From Croceimicrobium sp965658965 (GTDB taxonomy: Bacteria > Bacteroidota > Bacteroidia > Flavobacteriales > Schleiferiaceae), in contig CBFHVV010000015.1 in assembly GCA_965658965.1 (NCBI GenBank), positions 1 through 48,655 on the forward strand: 48,655 bases of DNA, given 5' to 3'. Position 1 is the stretch's first letter. Every line of letters begins with the position of its first letter. Position numbers and translations under genes: made by a program. The notes beneath the pieces are model-generated. The model was not told where the DNA came from. It did no database searches and was given only the letters and a program-made list of their open reading frames with translations. Of this stretch, positions 9,044-17,657 are shown in pieces.

Positions 9044-11345
9044 CCCCAAAAAGAATGATTATCGCCGCTACGTAAAACTCTTCTGGTGGTTAATCTTTCT
9101 AGGCGTTTTTAGTGTGGTAATTCTTTTTACAATTACTGCTTTAGGCGGCTTTGGCCCCTTACCAACTTTCGACGAAATTGAAAACCCTAAGAGTAATTTA
9201 GCCACCCAAATTATAAGTTCCGATGGCGAAGTTCTCGGTAAATTTTATCACGATAACCGCACCCATGTTGATTACGAGGAGCTTTCCCCTCATTTGGTAA
9301 ACGCTTTAGTGGCCACGGAAGATGAACGCTACTATGACCATTCGGGTGTAGACTTCGAAGCCCTAGCACGGGCGGTTATAAAACTAGGGTCGCAAGGTGG
9401 GGGCAGTACCATCACCCAGCAATTGGCCAAACAGTTGTTTTCCGAACAACCTAAAAATATTATCGATCGCATCCGCCAGAAATTAAAAGAGTGGATTATC
9501 GCCGTGCAATTGGAAAGACAGTATACAAAGCAAGAAATTATTGCGATGTATTTCAACCAATTAGACTTCATTTATAATGCAATTGGCGTGCACTCTGCTG
9601 CAGCTATTTACTTTAATACCAGTACCGATAGCCTTAGCATTGAAGAAGCTGCTGTTATTGTGGGGATGGCTAAAAACCCCGCCCTCTACAATCCGAAGCG
9701 AAAGCCTGAGCTTATGAAAGACCGCAGAAATGTGGTTTATCGTCAAATGCTACGAAACAACATGCTTAGCCAAGCCGCCTACGATACTTTAAAGGATAGA
9801 CCAATTGTTCTAGACTTTCGCAGACAGAGGCATTTTGACGGACAAGCTCCTTATTTTCGCGAATACCTGCGCCAGTACATGGCCGGTTGGATTAAGGATA
9901 ATCCCAAACCAGATGGCAGCTCTTATAATCTCTACACCGATGGCTTAAAAATTTACACTACTCTCGATTCACGTATGCAAGCCTATGCCGAAGAAGCGGT
10001 TAATGAGCACATGAGTAATTTGCAAAGAGTATTCTTTCTGCGCGAGAAGAACCGCAAATCAGCCCCCTTTCACCGCGTAACACAATCACAAATAGACAAT
10101 ATCCTTCATCAAGCAAAGCGTCGTACGCCCCGCTATCGCACGCTTAAGAGAATAGGCATGTCTAAGGACAGCATTGACATTATTTTTAATACCCCTCGTC
10201 AAATGAGTGTTTTCTCTTACAATGGGGATATAGATACGCTAATGAGCCCGATGGATTCCATCCGCTATTATAAACACTTCTACCAAAGTGGCTTACTTTC
10301 CGTAGAACCGCAAACAGGCTTTATCAAAGCTTGGGTTGGAGGCATCGATTTTAGTCACTTTAAGTACGACCACGTTATTCAGGGAAAAAGACAGGCCGGA
10401 TCTCTTTTTAAACCTTTTGTATATGCCACTGCTATAAAGCAAAAGGGCTATTCACCCTGTTTTGAAGTGCCCAATGTTCGAACTTGTATAGAACGAGGTA
10501 AATTTAATCTCTTGAAAGATTGGTGTCCCGAAAATTCCAATAAAGAATACGGCGGAGTTTTCACCTTAAAGCACGCCCTGGCAAACAGTGTTAATACGGT
10601 TACCACCTATTTAATGAAACAAGTAGGACCCGAACCCGTAATTAGACTTTTACACGAAATGGGCGTTTCAGACGAGATTGATCCACAACCTTCTATCGCT
10701 TTAGGAACAGTAGACTTATCAGTATATGATATGGTGGGTACCTACACCACCTTTGCAAACAAAGGAGTTTATACCGAACCGATTTTTATAACACGTATTG
10801 AAGATAAAAACGGCGTTATCCTCGAAGAAGTTAGCCCCCGCACCAATGAGGTAATGAGTGCCCAAGATGCTTATGTAGTTACCGACCTTTTAAAAGGAGT
10901 AACTACCGATGGTACTGGGCGACGCCTGCGCTTAGGATGGGGTAATTACCGCTATGATGTAGTAACTGGTTTTCCCTATAAATTCACCAACCCCATTGCT
11001 GGAAAAACCGGCACCACCCAAAACAATGCCGATGGCTGGTTTATGGGTATGGTTCCCAACCTAATTACCGGGGTATGGGGCGGTTGTGAGGATCGCTCTG
11101 CTCATTTTGGCTTTACTTATTATGGCCAAGGAGCTACAGTTTCCCTGCCCGTGTGGGCTCTATTTATGCGCAAGTGCTACGAAAACCCCGACCTTGGTAT
11201 TAGTAAAGGGGATTTTGAAAAACCGATAGAACCCCTTAGTATTGAACTAAATTGTAATGTTTATAAGGCAACACAAGGACAAGGCTTTAGTAATGACAGC
11301 ACTGGACTTGGTGATAATGTTGATCCCCAATTTGATATCGATTAA
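9024..11345 (+). CDS. mrcA: Penicillin-binding protein 1A, bifunctional glycosyltransferase/transpeptidase
   Basis: This class A PBP polymerises and crosslinks peptidoglycan. A cytoplasmic tail is followed by one membrane anchor (about residues 19-42). The GT51 domain has its catalytic glutamate at E99 in ATEDERYYDHSG, then GGSTITQQLAKQ. The transpeptidase domain has the nucleophile S460 in the SLFK motif, S522 in SVNT, and K661 in KTGTT. The length of 773 aa is normal. All catalytic residues are intact, so the enzyme should be active. The start lies inside the last codons of gldH (20-base overlap), and scoA begins 2 bases after the stop, which places this cell-wall enzyme in a continuous transcription unit with both gliding and CoA-transferase genes. 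Confidence 0.95.
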   Translation: MAKTSNSPKKNDYRRYVKLFWWLIFLGVFSVVILFTITALGGFGPLPTFDEIENPKSNLATQIISSDGEVLGKFYHDNRTHVDYEELSPHLVNALVATEDERYYDHSGVDFEALARAVIKLGSQGGGSTITQQLAKQLFSEQPKNIIDRIRQKLKEWIIAVQLERQYTKQEIIAMYFNQLDFIYNAIGVHSAAAIYFNTSTDSLSIEEAAVIVGMAKNPALYNPKRKPELMKDRRNVVYRQMLRNNMLSQAAYDTLKDRPIVLDFRRQRHFDGQAPYFREYLRQYMAGWIKDNPKPDGSSYNLYTDGLKIYTTLDSRMQAYAEEAVNEHMSNLQRVFFLREKNRKSAPFHRVTQSQIDNILHQAKRRTPRYRTLKRIGMSKDSIDIIFNTPRQMSVFSYNGDIDTLMSPMDSIRYYKHFYQSGLLSVEPQTGFIKAWVGGIDFSHFKYDHVIQGKRQAGSLFKPFVYATAIKQKGYSPCFEVPNVRTCIERGKFNLLKDWCPENSNKEYGGVFTLKHALANSVNTVTTYLMKQVGPEPVIRLLHEMGVSDEIDPQPSIALGTVDLSVYDMVGTYTTFANKGVYTEPIFITRIEDKNGVILEEVSPRTNEVMSAQDAYVVTDLLKGVTTDGTGRRLRLGWGNYRYDVVTGFPYKFTNPIAGKTGTTQNNADGWFMGMVPNLITGVWGGCEDRSAHFGFTYYGQGATVSLPVWALFMRKCYENPDLGISKGDFEKPIEPLSIELNCNVYKATQGQGFSNDSTGLGDNVDPQFDID

Positions 11346-11347
11346 AG

Positions 11348-12046
11348 ATGATAAGAAAAGTTGTTAAAAACGCTGAGGAAGCGGCCCAAGGATTAAAAGA
11401 TAATATGACCCTAATGTTGGGTGGTTTTGGCTTAAGTGGAATTCCCGAAAACTCTATAAACGCTATACGCGCTAATGGTGCTAGCAATTTAACCTGTATT
11501 AGCAATAATGCTGGGGTAGATGATTTTGGCTTAGGTTTGCTTTTGCAGACGCGTCAAATTAAAAAAATGATTAGCTCCTATGTGGGCGAAAACGACCTCT
11601 TTGAGAAACTCATGCTCAGTGGCGAGCTAGAAGTTGATCTTATTCCACAAGGTACCTTGGCCGAAAGATGCCGTGCTGCTGGGGCTGGAATCCCTGCATT
11701 TTTCACCCCCGCAGGTTATGGAACCGAAGTAGCCGAAGGAAAGGAAGTACGTGATTTTAACGGTAAGCCTCACATTTTAGAGCACGCTTTTGAAGCAGAT
11801 TTTGCCTTTGTAAAAGCATGGAAAGGTGATGAAGCTGGTAACTTAATTTTTAAAGGAACCGCGCGCAATTTCAACCCACTTATGGCCATGGCTGGTAAAA
11901 TTACCGTTGCCGAAGTAGAAGAACTAGTACCAGCAGGTGAACTGGACCCAAACTTTATCCATACTCCTGGTATTTTCGTGCAGCGCATCTTTAAAGGGGT
12001 GAACTACGAAAAACGCATCGAAAAACGCACCGTTCGTCAATCTTAA
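11348..12046 (+). CDS. scoA: 3-oxoacid CoA-transferase subunit A
   Basis: This is the alpha subunit of a two-subunit family I CoA-transferase, which moves CoA from succinyl-CoA or another acyl-CoA to a 3-oxoacid such as acetoacetate. The 232-aa protein has the glycine-rich GGFGLSGIPE block near residue 25, the ISNNAGVDDFGLG segment, and QGTLAERCRAAGAGIPAF followed by FTPAGYGT, all typical of ScoA/AtoD. The catalytic glutamate is on the B subunit, encoded at 13807. Unusually, the B gene does not follow directly: a 1.7-kb membrane protein gene lies between them. The exact acyl substrate cannot be read from sequence. Confidence 0.92.
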   Translation: MIRKVVKNAEEAAQGLKDNMTLMLGGFGLSGIPENSINAIRANGASNLTCISNNAGVDDFGLGLLLQTRQIKKMISSYVGENDLFEKLMLSGELEVDLIPQGTLAERCRAAGAGIPAFFTPAGYGTEVAEGKEVRDFNGKPHILEHAFEADFAFVKAWKGDEAGNLIFKGTARNFNPLMAMAGKITVAEVEELVPAGELDPNFIHTPGIFVQRIFKGVNYEKRIEKRTVRQS

Positions 12047-12050
12047 GCCT

Positions 12051-13796
12051 TTGCGTGAAGCTGCTCTATACCGCTACAGTTTTATCGGACTGAGTATTAT
12101 TACTGGGCTTTACCTTAGCGCACGTGCTTATAGTAACCCTTTGGTTTTTGATGAGGCGACCAGCTATTTCCTCTTTATAAAGAATGGTACCTTCTGGCCG
12201 GGGCAGGCTTTTTGGTCTGCCAATAATCACTTACTAAACTCCTTTTTAGCTTTCCTCTCGGTCAGTGCCTTAGGTAACCAAGAGTGGGTTTTACGCTTAG
12301 GCAGTCTATTAGCCTTCCCCTTGTACGCCTTTTTTGGCTTTCGCCTGATGCGTAATATTCAAAGTAGCCCGCTTCGGTGGTGGGCCTTATTACTATTCTT
12401 TAGCACTCATGGCATCATAGAGTTTTTTGGCTACGCACGGGGTTACGGCTTAATGCTAAGCTTTTTATTAGCTAGCATTTGGTTTTTACGAGCAGCCTAC
12501 TTAGAATACCACAATCGCATAATAGTCTACCTAATTGTATTTAGCTTTCTTACTCTTCTAAGTAATGTTAGCGCCCTACCCTTAATGTGCTTAATTGTGA
12601 TTAGTGCACTTTACCTAAGTTGGCAGCAGCAGCAAGACTTCCGTCTAAAACTGGGCCTCAGCTTGCTAAGTACTCTCCCCATCGGTTTTGCCTTATGGTG
12701 GAGCTTACAATTAAAAAAGCATCAACAATTGTATTATGGCGGGCAAAATGGCTTCCGCAGCGATAGTTTAGAGTCTCTTAAAGATATGGTTCTCTCGCCT
12801 AAACTTTCGGTAGATATCTTTTTAGCACCAGCTGCCTTATTCCTGATTGCTATTTTAATTGCTAAACCTTGGCAAAATTATCAGAAAGCCCACATGGCAC
12901 ATTGGGCAATTGTAACTTTCCTGCTTATCAGCGCTTTTTACCCAATTGGGCATTGGCTGATTAATCTAAAATATCCTTTCGATAGAGCCTTAATCTACTG
13001 GTTAGTATTTGCATTAATGGCTAAATTTATTTGGCTAGACTATCAATATCAGCTAGGGCGGAAAAGCCTCGCCTTTTTTCTCAGTTGGACCTTAGTCTTC
13101 CCCCTTTTATACTTTAGCCAAACGTCCTTAAGTACGGCTTCCTTTAAAAGCTGGGGGCAAGAACAGATTCCGAATCGTTTTTACCAGCACCTAAACACGG
13201 TCCACGCCGAAAGTCTTGGTGGCTCCTATTTACAAGCTCCTCAGTGGAATTTTTTAGAGCAAAAATTCGATGCGACCTTACCTGCCTTTCAAATTAGTAA
13301 GAGCCCCTATTTAGACTATCGTTTGTGTGAAAAAAATGACTGGCCTCAATGGAGAGAAGACTATCAGCGTGTAGACAGCACAGAGGCTTCTCTTTATTTA
13401 CTTCAGCGAAAGCAACTGAGCAAAAAAAAGCATTTAGCCAACTTTAGGCTTCCTGCTGTAGAGCAGTTTAAAGAAAATAAAACCATTTACCAGAGCCAAA
13501 ATAGCCTTAGGGCAGATGCCTTATCCGCTACGCTTAAAATTAAAATGGACAAGCCCGCTCATAAGCTAGCCATCGCGGTGCAAGGGCTAAACCCCGCCGG
13601 TGAACAGGTTTATTGGCAGGCTTTTAGGGCACGCGACTACTTAAGCCAGGAAAAGGGCTGGCAGGAATGGCGTCTTTTTGTAATTTTGAAGGACTTAGCG
13701 CATAATAGCAGCGAACAAAAGCTATTTATCTTTAACCCCGAAAATGAAACCTTTAGTCTCCAAGAAAGTGATTGGACACTCTGGGATTTAAAATAA
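12051..13796 (+). CDS. Multi-spanning GT-C-like membrane glycosyltransferase, between scoA and scoB
   Basis: This 581-aa protein has about ten hydrophobic segments in its first 370 residues and a soluble C-terminal part of about 200 residues. The first loop after TM1 carries an acidic FDEATSYF motif and a downstream NNHLLNS motif, arranged as in GT-C glycosyltransferases of the PMT/ArnT type (GT39/GT83), which use lipid-linked sugar donors on the outer face of the membrane. The soluble tail resembles no domain I can name. The start is a TTG 4 bases after scoA; no ATG is available nearby. It is not related to CoA transfer, and its place inside the scoA-scoB pair is odd. The specific sugar and acceptor are unknown. 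Confidence 0.6.
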   Translation: MREAALYRYSFIGLSIITGLYLSARAYSNPLVFDEATSYFLFIKNGTFWPGQAFWSANNHLLNSFLAFLSVSALGNQEWVLRLGSLLAFPLYAFFGFRLMRNIQSSPLRWWALLLFFSTHGIIEFFGYARGYGLMLSFLLASIWFLRAAYLEYHNRIIVYLIVFSFLTLLSNVSALPLMCLIVISALYLSWQQQQDFRLKLGLSLLSTLPIGFALWWSLQLKKHQQLYYGGQNGFRSDSLESLKDMVLSPKLSVDIFLAPAALFLIAILIAKPWQNYQKAHMAHWAIVTFLLISAFYPIGHWLINLKYPFDRALIYWLVFALMAKFIWLDYQYQLGRKSLAFFLSWTLVFPLLYFSQTSLSTASFKSWGQEQIPNRFYQHLNTVHAESLGGSYLQAPQWNFLEQKFDATLPAFQISKSPYLDYRLCEKNDWPQWREDYQRVDSTEASLYLLQRKQLSKKKHLANFRLPAVEQFKENKTIYQSQNSLRADALSATLKIKMDKPAHKLAIAVQGLNPAGEQVYWQAFRARDYLSQEKGWQEWRLFVILKDLAHNSSEQKLFIFNPENETFSLQESDWTLWDLK

Positions 13797-13806
13797 AAAT
13801 TGACCT

Positions 13807-14463
13807 ATGCTCGATAAAAATGGTATTGCACAACGCATTGCACAAGAATTAGAAGACGGATATTATGTAAACCTAGGCATAGGCATTCCCACCTTAGTTG
13901 CTAACTACGTACCCGAGGGTATTTCGGTAGAGTTTCAAAGTGAGAACGGAATTTTAGGAATGGGGCCTTTCCCCACCGAAGAAGAAGTTGATGCCGACCT
14001 AATTAATGCCGGGAAGCAAACCATTACGGCACTGCCTGGCGCAAGTTTTTTCGACTCTGCCATGAGCTTTGGCATGATTAGAGGGCAGCACGTTCAAATG
14101 ACTGTTTTAGGAGCAATGGAGCTTTCGCAGGATGGAGATATTGCCAACTGGAAAATTCCTGGCAAAATGGTAAAAGGTATGGGAGGCGCAATGGACTTAG
14201 TTGCTTCTGCAGAAAATATTATTGTAGCCATGATGCATACCAATAAAGCAGGAGAATCTAAGCTTCTGGAATCATGCAGCCTGCCACTAACAGGAGTAAA
14301 TTGCGTAAAAAAGGTAGTAAGCAATTTAGGCGTTTTAGATATTAAAGATGGAGCCTTCCACTTGCGTGAACTTGCCCCAGGCATTAGTATTGATGAAATT
14401 AAAAATGCTACCGCTGGCAAACTTATCGTAGACGGCGATATCCCGACCATGAGACTGGCTTAA
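13807..14463 (+). CDS. scoB: 3-oxoacid CoA-transferase subunit B
   Basis: This is the beta subunit of the CoA-transferase and carries the catalytic glutamate, E46 in the SENG motif, which forms the glutamyl-CoA thioester. The N-terminal VNLGIGIPT block and the GAMELSQDGDIANW segment are diagnostic of ScoB/AtoA. The length of 218 aa is normal, and the active site is intact, so with ScoA a working heterodimer is expected. It starts 10 bases after the preceding membrane protein gene, and its TAA stop shares one base with the ATG of the next membrane protein gene. Confidence 0.93.
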   Translation: MLDKNGIAQRIAQELEDGYYVNLGIGIPTLVANYVPEGISVEFQSENGILGMGPFPTEEEVDADLINAGKQTITALPGASFFDSAMSFGMIRGQHVQMTVLGAMELSQDGDIANWKIPGKMVKGMGGAMDLVASAENIIVAMMHTNKAGESKLLESCSLPLTGVNCVKKVVSNLGVLDIKDGAFHLRELAPGISIDEIKNATAGKLIVDGDIPTMRLA

Positions 14464-15800
14464 TGAAGAAAAGCCTCCCCGCTAACTCTCTCTACTGGCT
14501 ACTTGTTGTAGTCTGTGTTTTTGTTTTTAGCCTTTCCCGCTTTTGGGATAAAAAACCGGTGATAGACTGGGACATGACCCTCTATTACAGTTATTTACCC
14601 GCTATCTTTATATACGATGATTTAAAATTTGAGCATCCTACTAGTGAATGGGGTGCTCGGCATTTTTATATGAATAGCGATGCAGAAGGAAATCGCTACG
14701 TAAAAATGACGGGAGGCCTGGCCATTATGTACAGTCCCTTTTTTGCGATAGGCCATGCTTTTGCCAGCCTTAGTGAAAGCTACGCTGCAGATGGATTTTC
14801 CGCACCCTACCGTTTTGCTTTGCTCGCTTCCTCCTTGTTTTTTGCCTTGTGGGGGCTCTACCTTCTCCGGCAAGTTTTGCAAAGATTTTTCTCCCCCTGG
14901 CTTGCCAACCTCAGCGTAGTTTTAATCTATGTTGGTAGCAATATGCCTCACTACAGCTTTGTAGAGCCCATGAGCCACGTCTACAACTTCTTTTTGGTCT
15001 CCGCTATTCTCTACCTCAGTTTAAAATTTAATGATAAACCTAGCTTTAAATTAGCCATCCCTATCGGGGCCTTAGCGGGTTTAATGATTTTAATTAGGCC
15101 CACTAATATTCTAGTCTTACTCTTTCCTGTCATTTATATCGCATCTAGCGGAAGCTTAAAAACTGCGGGGGAATGGCTAAAATATGGTATTACAGCGGCC
15201 CTATTTGCCTTTTTGGCCCTTAGCCCCCAGTTGTTTTACTGGCACTATATGACGGGTAATTGGATCATTTATTCCTACAATGATGAGCACTTCTTTTTTC
15301 TAGACCCACATATTTGGGATGGCCTGTTCAGTTATCGCAAAGGTTGGTTTGTTTACAGCCCTTTATTGCTTTTCGCTGCCGCTGGATTTGTAGCTTTATT
15401 TAAAAAATCTAAGCTTTTATTTAGTAGCAGCATAAGTGTACTTTTTTTAGGGCTTTGGGTAAACTTAAGCTGGTGGTGTTGGTGGTATGGAGGCGGATTT
15501 GGTGCCCGCTCATTAATCGACTTTTTACCTTTTATGGCCTTTGGAATGGCGGCCTTTTTACACTGGCTTTCTCAACAGAAGCAGCTGTTTAAAGCACCCT
15601 TGATATTAGTCATAAGCTTTTTATGCGTCTGGTCTGTTTTTATGAATAAGCAGTATAAAAGCAGCATCATTCATTACGACAGTATGAGCAAAGAGCTATT
15701 TTGGAAACAGTTTTTTAAGGATCACTTTGTAAAAGACTATGAAAGCTATTTAGAGCATCCCGATTACGATGCCGCAAAAAAAGGAGAGGAAGATTACTAG
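14463..15800 (+). CDS. Multi-spanning GT-C-like membrane protein
   Basis: This is a 445-aa integral membrane protein with about ten to eleven hydrophobic segments. An acidic VIDWDMTLYYSYLPA motif in the first outer loop and the IRPTNILVL segment resemble GT-C fold glycosyltransferases of Bacteroidota, but I cannot assign a CAZy family. The aromatic-rich LSWWCWWYGGGFGARSLIDF segment near residue 340 is a striking local feature seen in related uncharacterised membrane proteins. Its ATG overlaps the scoB stop codon by one base (TAATG), so it is likely translationally coupled. It and the gene at 12051 may act in the same glycan pathway. The 3' end overlaps the convergent DUF4287 gene by 4 bases. 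Confidence 0.6.
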   Translation: MKKSLPANSLYWLLVVVCVFVFSLSRFWDKKPVIDWDMTLYYSYLPAIFIYDDLKFEHPTSEWGARHFYMNSDAEGNRYVKMTGGLAIMYSPFFAIGHAFASLSESYAADGFSAPYRFALLASSLFFALWGLYLLRQVLQRFFSPWLANLSVVLIYVGSNMPHYSFVEPMSHVYNFFLVSAILYLSLKFNDKPSFKLAIPIGALAGLMILIRPTNILVLLFPVIYIASSGSLKTAGEWLKYGITAALFAFLALSPQLFYWHYMTGNWIIYSYNDEHFFFLDPHIWDGLFSYRKGWFVYSPLLLFAAAGFVALFKKSKLLFSSSISVLFLGLWVNLSWWCWWYGGGFGARSLIDFLPFMAFGMAAFLHWLSQQKQLFKAPLILVISFLCVWSVFMNKQYKSSIIHYDSMSKELFWKQFFKDHFVKDYESYLEHPDYDAAKKGEEDY

Positions 15801-16339
15801 CCTGCCTCTTCATAGGCCTCTCTAATCCAGCATTTCAACTCTTCATCGAGCTCATCTAAGCTGCTTATCTTAACCCGATGGCTGCACATGCTGCCGAAAG
15901 GACCCGAGTTTTCCAACCTTTCTCCCACTGGGCGCTTATTAAATTTCAGTCCTAAATCGATACGCGTTTTGGTGGCAGGCTTTATTAAGAGAAACTGACG
16001 ATTCCGTTTTATGCTAACCGTAGCCTTTTTGGGGATAATAGAAATATCACTTCCTACTTTAGGGAGCCATTTTATCAAGGAATCGTAAATAGGTCGCAGT
16101 GTTTCCTTACCGGAATACTGTAGTTCTACTAAATCCGCTGGATCTTCTTGCGCATCTCGCGAAAGCGAAACTATGGTGTTGGCAAAACCGTGAGTAAGTC
16201 CATGCTCCTTCTTTAAAAAATTAAGCGCTTCTCCGTGTTTGGCAAAAGACTTTGACTTTAGCAATTTTTTCCACTCTTCTAAGGATTTACCAGTTTTCTC
16301 TGGCATATTGTTAATCATGGTTTGTAAGGCTGGCTCCAT
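15797..16339 (-). CDS. DUF4287/DUF5655 domain protein
   Basis: This is a 180-aa soluble protein. Residues 1-65 resemble DUF4287 (QTMINNMPEKTGKSLEEWKKLL, with the helical HGLTHGFAN segment), and residues from about 75 resemble DUF5655 (YSGKETLRPIYDSLIKWLPK, then SIKRNRQFLLIKPATKTRIDLGL). Proteins with these domains are small and widespread, with no established function. No signal peptide is seen. It does not obviously belong with its neighbours; it is convergent with the membrane protein gene and 145 bases upstream of another minus-strand gene stop, so it may be transcribed alone. Confidence 0.75.
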   Translation of the reverse strand: MEPALQTMINNMPEKTGKSLEEWKKLLKSKSFAKHGEALNFLKKEHGLTHGFANTIVSLSRDAQEDPADLVELQYSGKETLRPIYDSLIKWLPKVGSDISIIPKKATVSIKRNRQFLLIKPATKTRIDLGLKFNKRPVGERLENSGPFGSMCSHRVKISSLDELDEELKCWIREAYEEAG

Positions 16340-16484
16340 CTTAGTATTAGGCTAATATGTTTGTAGAGGGTTTATCGGAATACCAAAGTAAACGTGGAAA
16401 ACAAAAGTTATTTATTTAAACCGTCTGCACGAATTTAAGGAAAAGGCCGCTAAGTGTAAAGTTCGCCCACTTTTAGCTAGGTCC

Positions 16485-17648
16485 TTAAAGCCTCAATCTT
16501 AGTCCTAGATGTAATAGACTATTGTTAAAGGTTTCCGTATTATTAAAAAGGACTATTTGCGGTTCTGCTTCATCATCCAGCACGGAGCTTAAGCCTACGG
16601 AAGCTTGAAAATAGGCATCAACAAAAAACCTCTGATCGCCGAAGTTGAAATTATAAACTGGGTAATCTGCGCCTAGAATTAAAAAGCCACGTGTTTTAGT
16701 AAATCCGTATTCCGCCTCAGGATTATATTCTTGCGAATTTATTTCCCCCGAAAATGGGTCATTCTGTTCGATGTTTAAATCGAAACTATTCAAAAAGGAA
16801 AACTGCAAGCCCAGTTTAATATGTCCTTTCTCAATAGCATAGGCAGCACCGAACTGTAGATTGGTGTATCGATGTTGGATATTACGTCGGGTAAGAATAC
16901 TCGTTTGACCGCCCGGTATAGTTGGATCAACAATGCTTACCCTAGATTCATTCGTTAAGTTATGTCCGCTCCAGCCTAGTTCGAGATAAGCGCTAAAATC
17001 TTGATTAATCTTATAAGAAGCACCCAGATGAAAATCGCGCGACACCCCTCCAATAGGCTCATCCTTAAAACTAATACCTGGCCCTAAGCTTGCTGGGTCA
17101 GCTTCAATTAGGCTATAGGAAACTAGCGAATAGTTTAATCCCATACCGAGGTAATAGCTAAGCTTAGAAGTTGATTGATACGAGATATTTGCTCTATCTT
17201 GACTTTCCGCTTCTGGCTCTAAATCAGGGCTTTCGTTTAAATTTAAAAAGTATTCTTTCAAGCCTAGTTTCTCGAGGCTCCTATAGTATTCCGCAAGGCT
17301 CAAACCTGCGTCTACTTCATTTCCTAAGCTGCGAAATTCTCTATACTTTTTGCCATGGTATTTAAGTTCCTCTAAGGCTTGGAGTCGAGTCTTTAGCTCC
17401 ACTTTTAATTTTTCGGAAGTACTTGGCTCCGCTAACTTTTTAGAGAATACTTGGTTTAGAGTATCCAAGTCATTAAGAAAAACGAGGTAGCTATCTAGTT
17501 TTTCCAGCTCCTGTTTATCATTTAAAGTGGCAGCTACAGAAGATAAAGCTTTTAACTCTACCCTACTAAGCCCAACATACTTTACTTGAGCACTTAATTG
17601 AAATATACTCCCTATAAAAAGGATGCTAAAAATTAAATATCTATTCAT
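16485..17648 (-). CDS. Exported protein with helical N-terminus and beta-barrel-like C-terminus, unrecognised
   Basis: I do not recognise this 387-aa protein. A signal peptide (residues 1-20, ending LSAQ) indicates export. Residues 25-130 are charged and helical (for example LKVELKTRLQALEELKYHGKKYREF). From about residue 155, alternating hydrophobic and polar strands with aromatic ends (KLSYYLGMGLNYSLVSYSL, YTNLQFGAAYAIEKGHIKLGLQFSF) and a final LLHLGLRLRL suggest an outer membrane beta-barrel. It starts 9 bases after the stop of the larger exported protein at 17658 and is probably the last gene of a three-gene operon with 17658 and 19421. Confidence 0.6.
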   Translation of the reverse strand: MNRYLIFSILFIGSIFQLSAQVKYVGLSRVELKALSSVAATLNDKQELEKLDSYLVFLNDLDTLNQVFSKKLAEPSTSEKLKVELKTRLQALEELKYHGKKYREFRSLGNEVDAGLSLAEYYRSLEKLGLKEYFLNLNESPDLEPEAESQDRANISYQSTSKLSYYLGMGLNYSLVSYSLIEADPASLGPGISFKDEPIGGVSRDFHLGASYKINQDFSAYLELGWSGHNLTNESRVSIVDPTIPGGQTSILTRRNIQHRYTNLQFGAAYAIEKGHIKLGLQFSFLNSFDLNIEQNDPFSGEINSQEYNPEAEYGFTKTRGFLILGADYPVYNFNFGDQRFFVDAYFQASVGLSSVLDDEAEPQIVLFNNTETFNNSLLHLGLRLRL

Positions 17649-17657
17649 TGATTCTGA

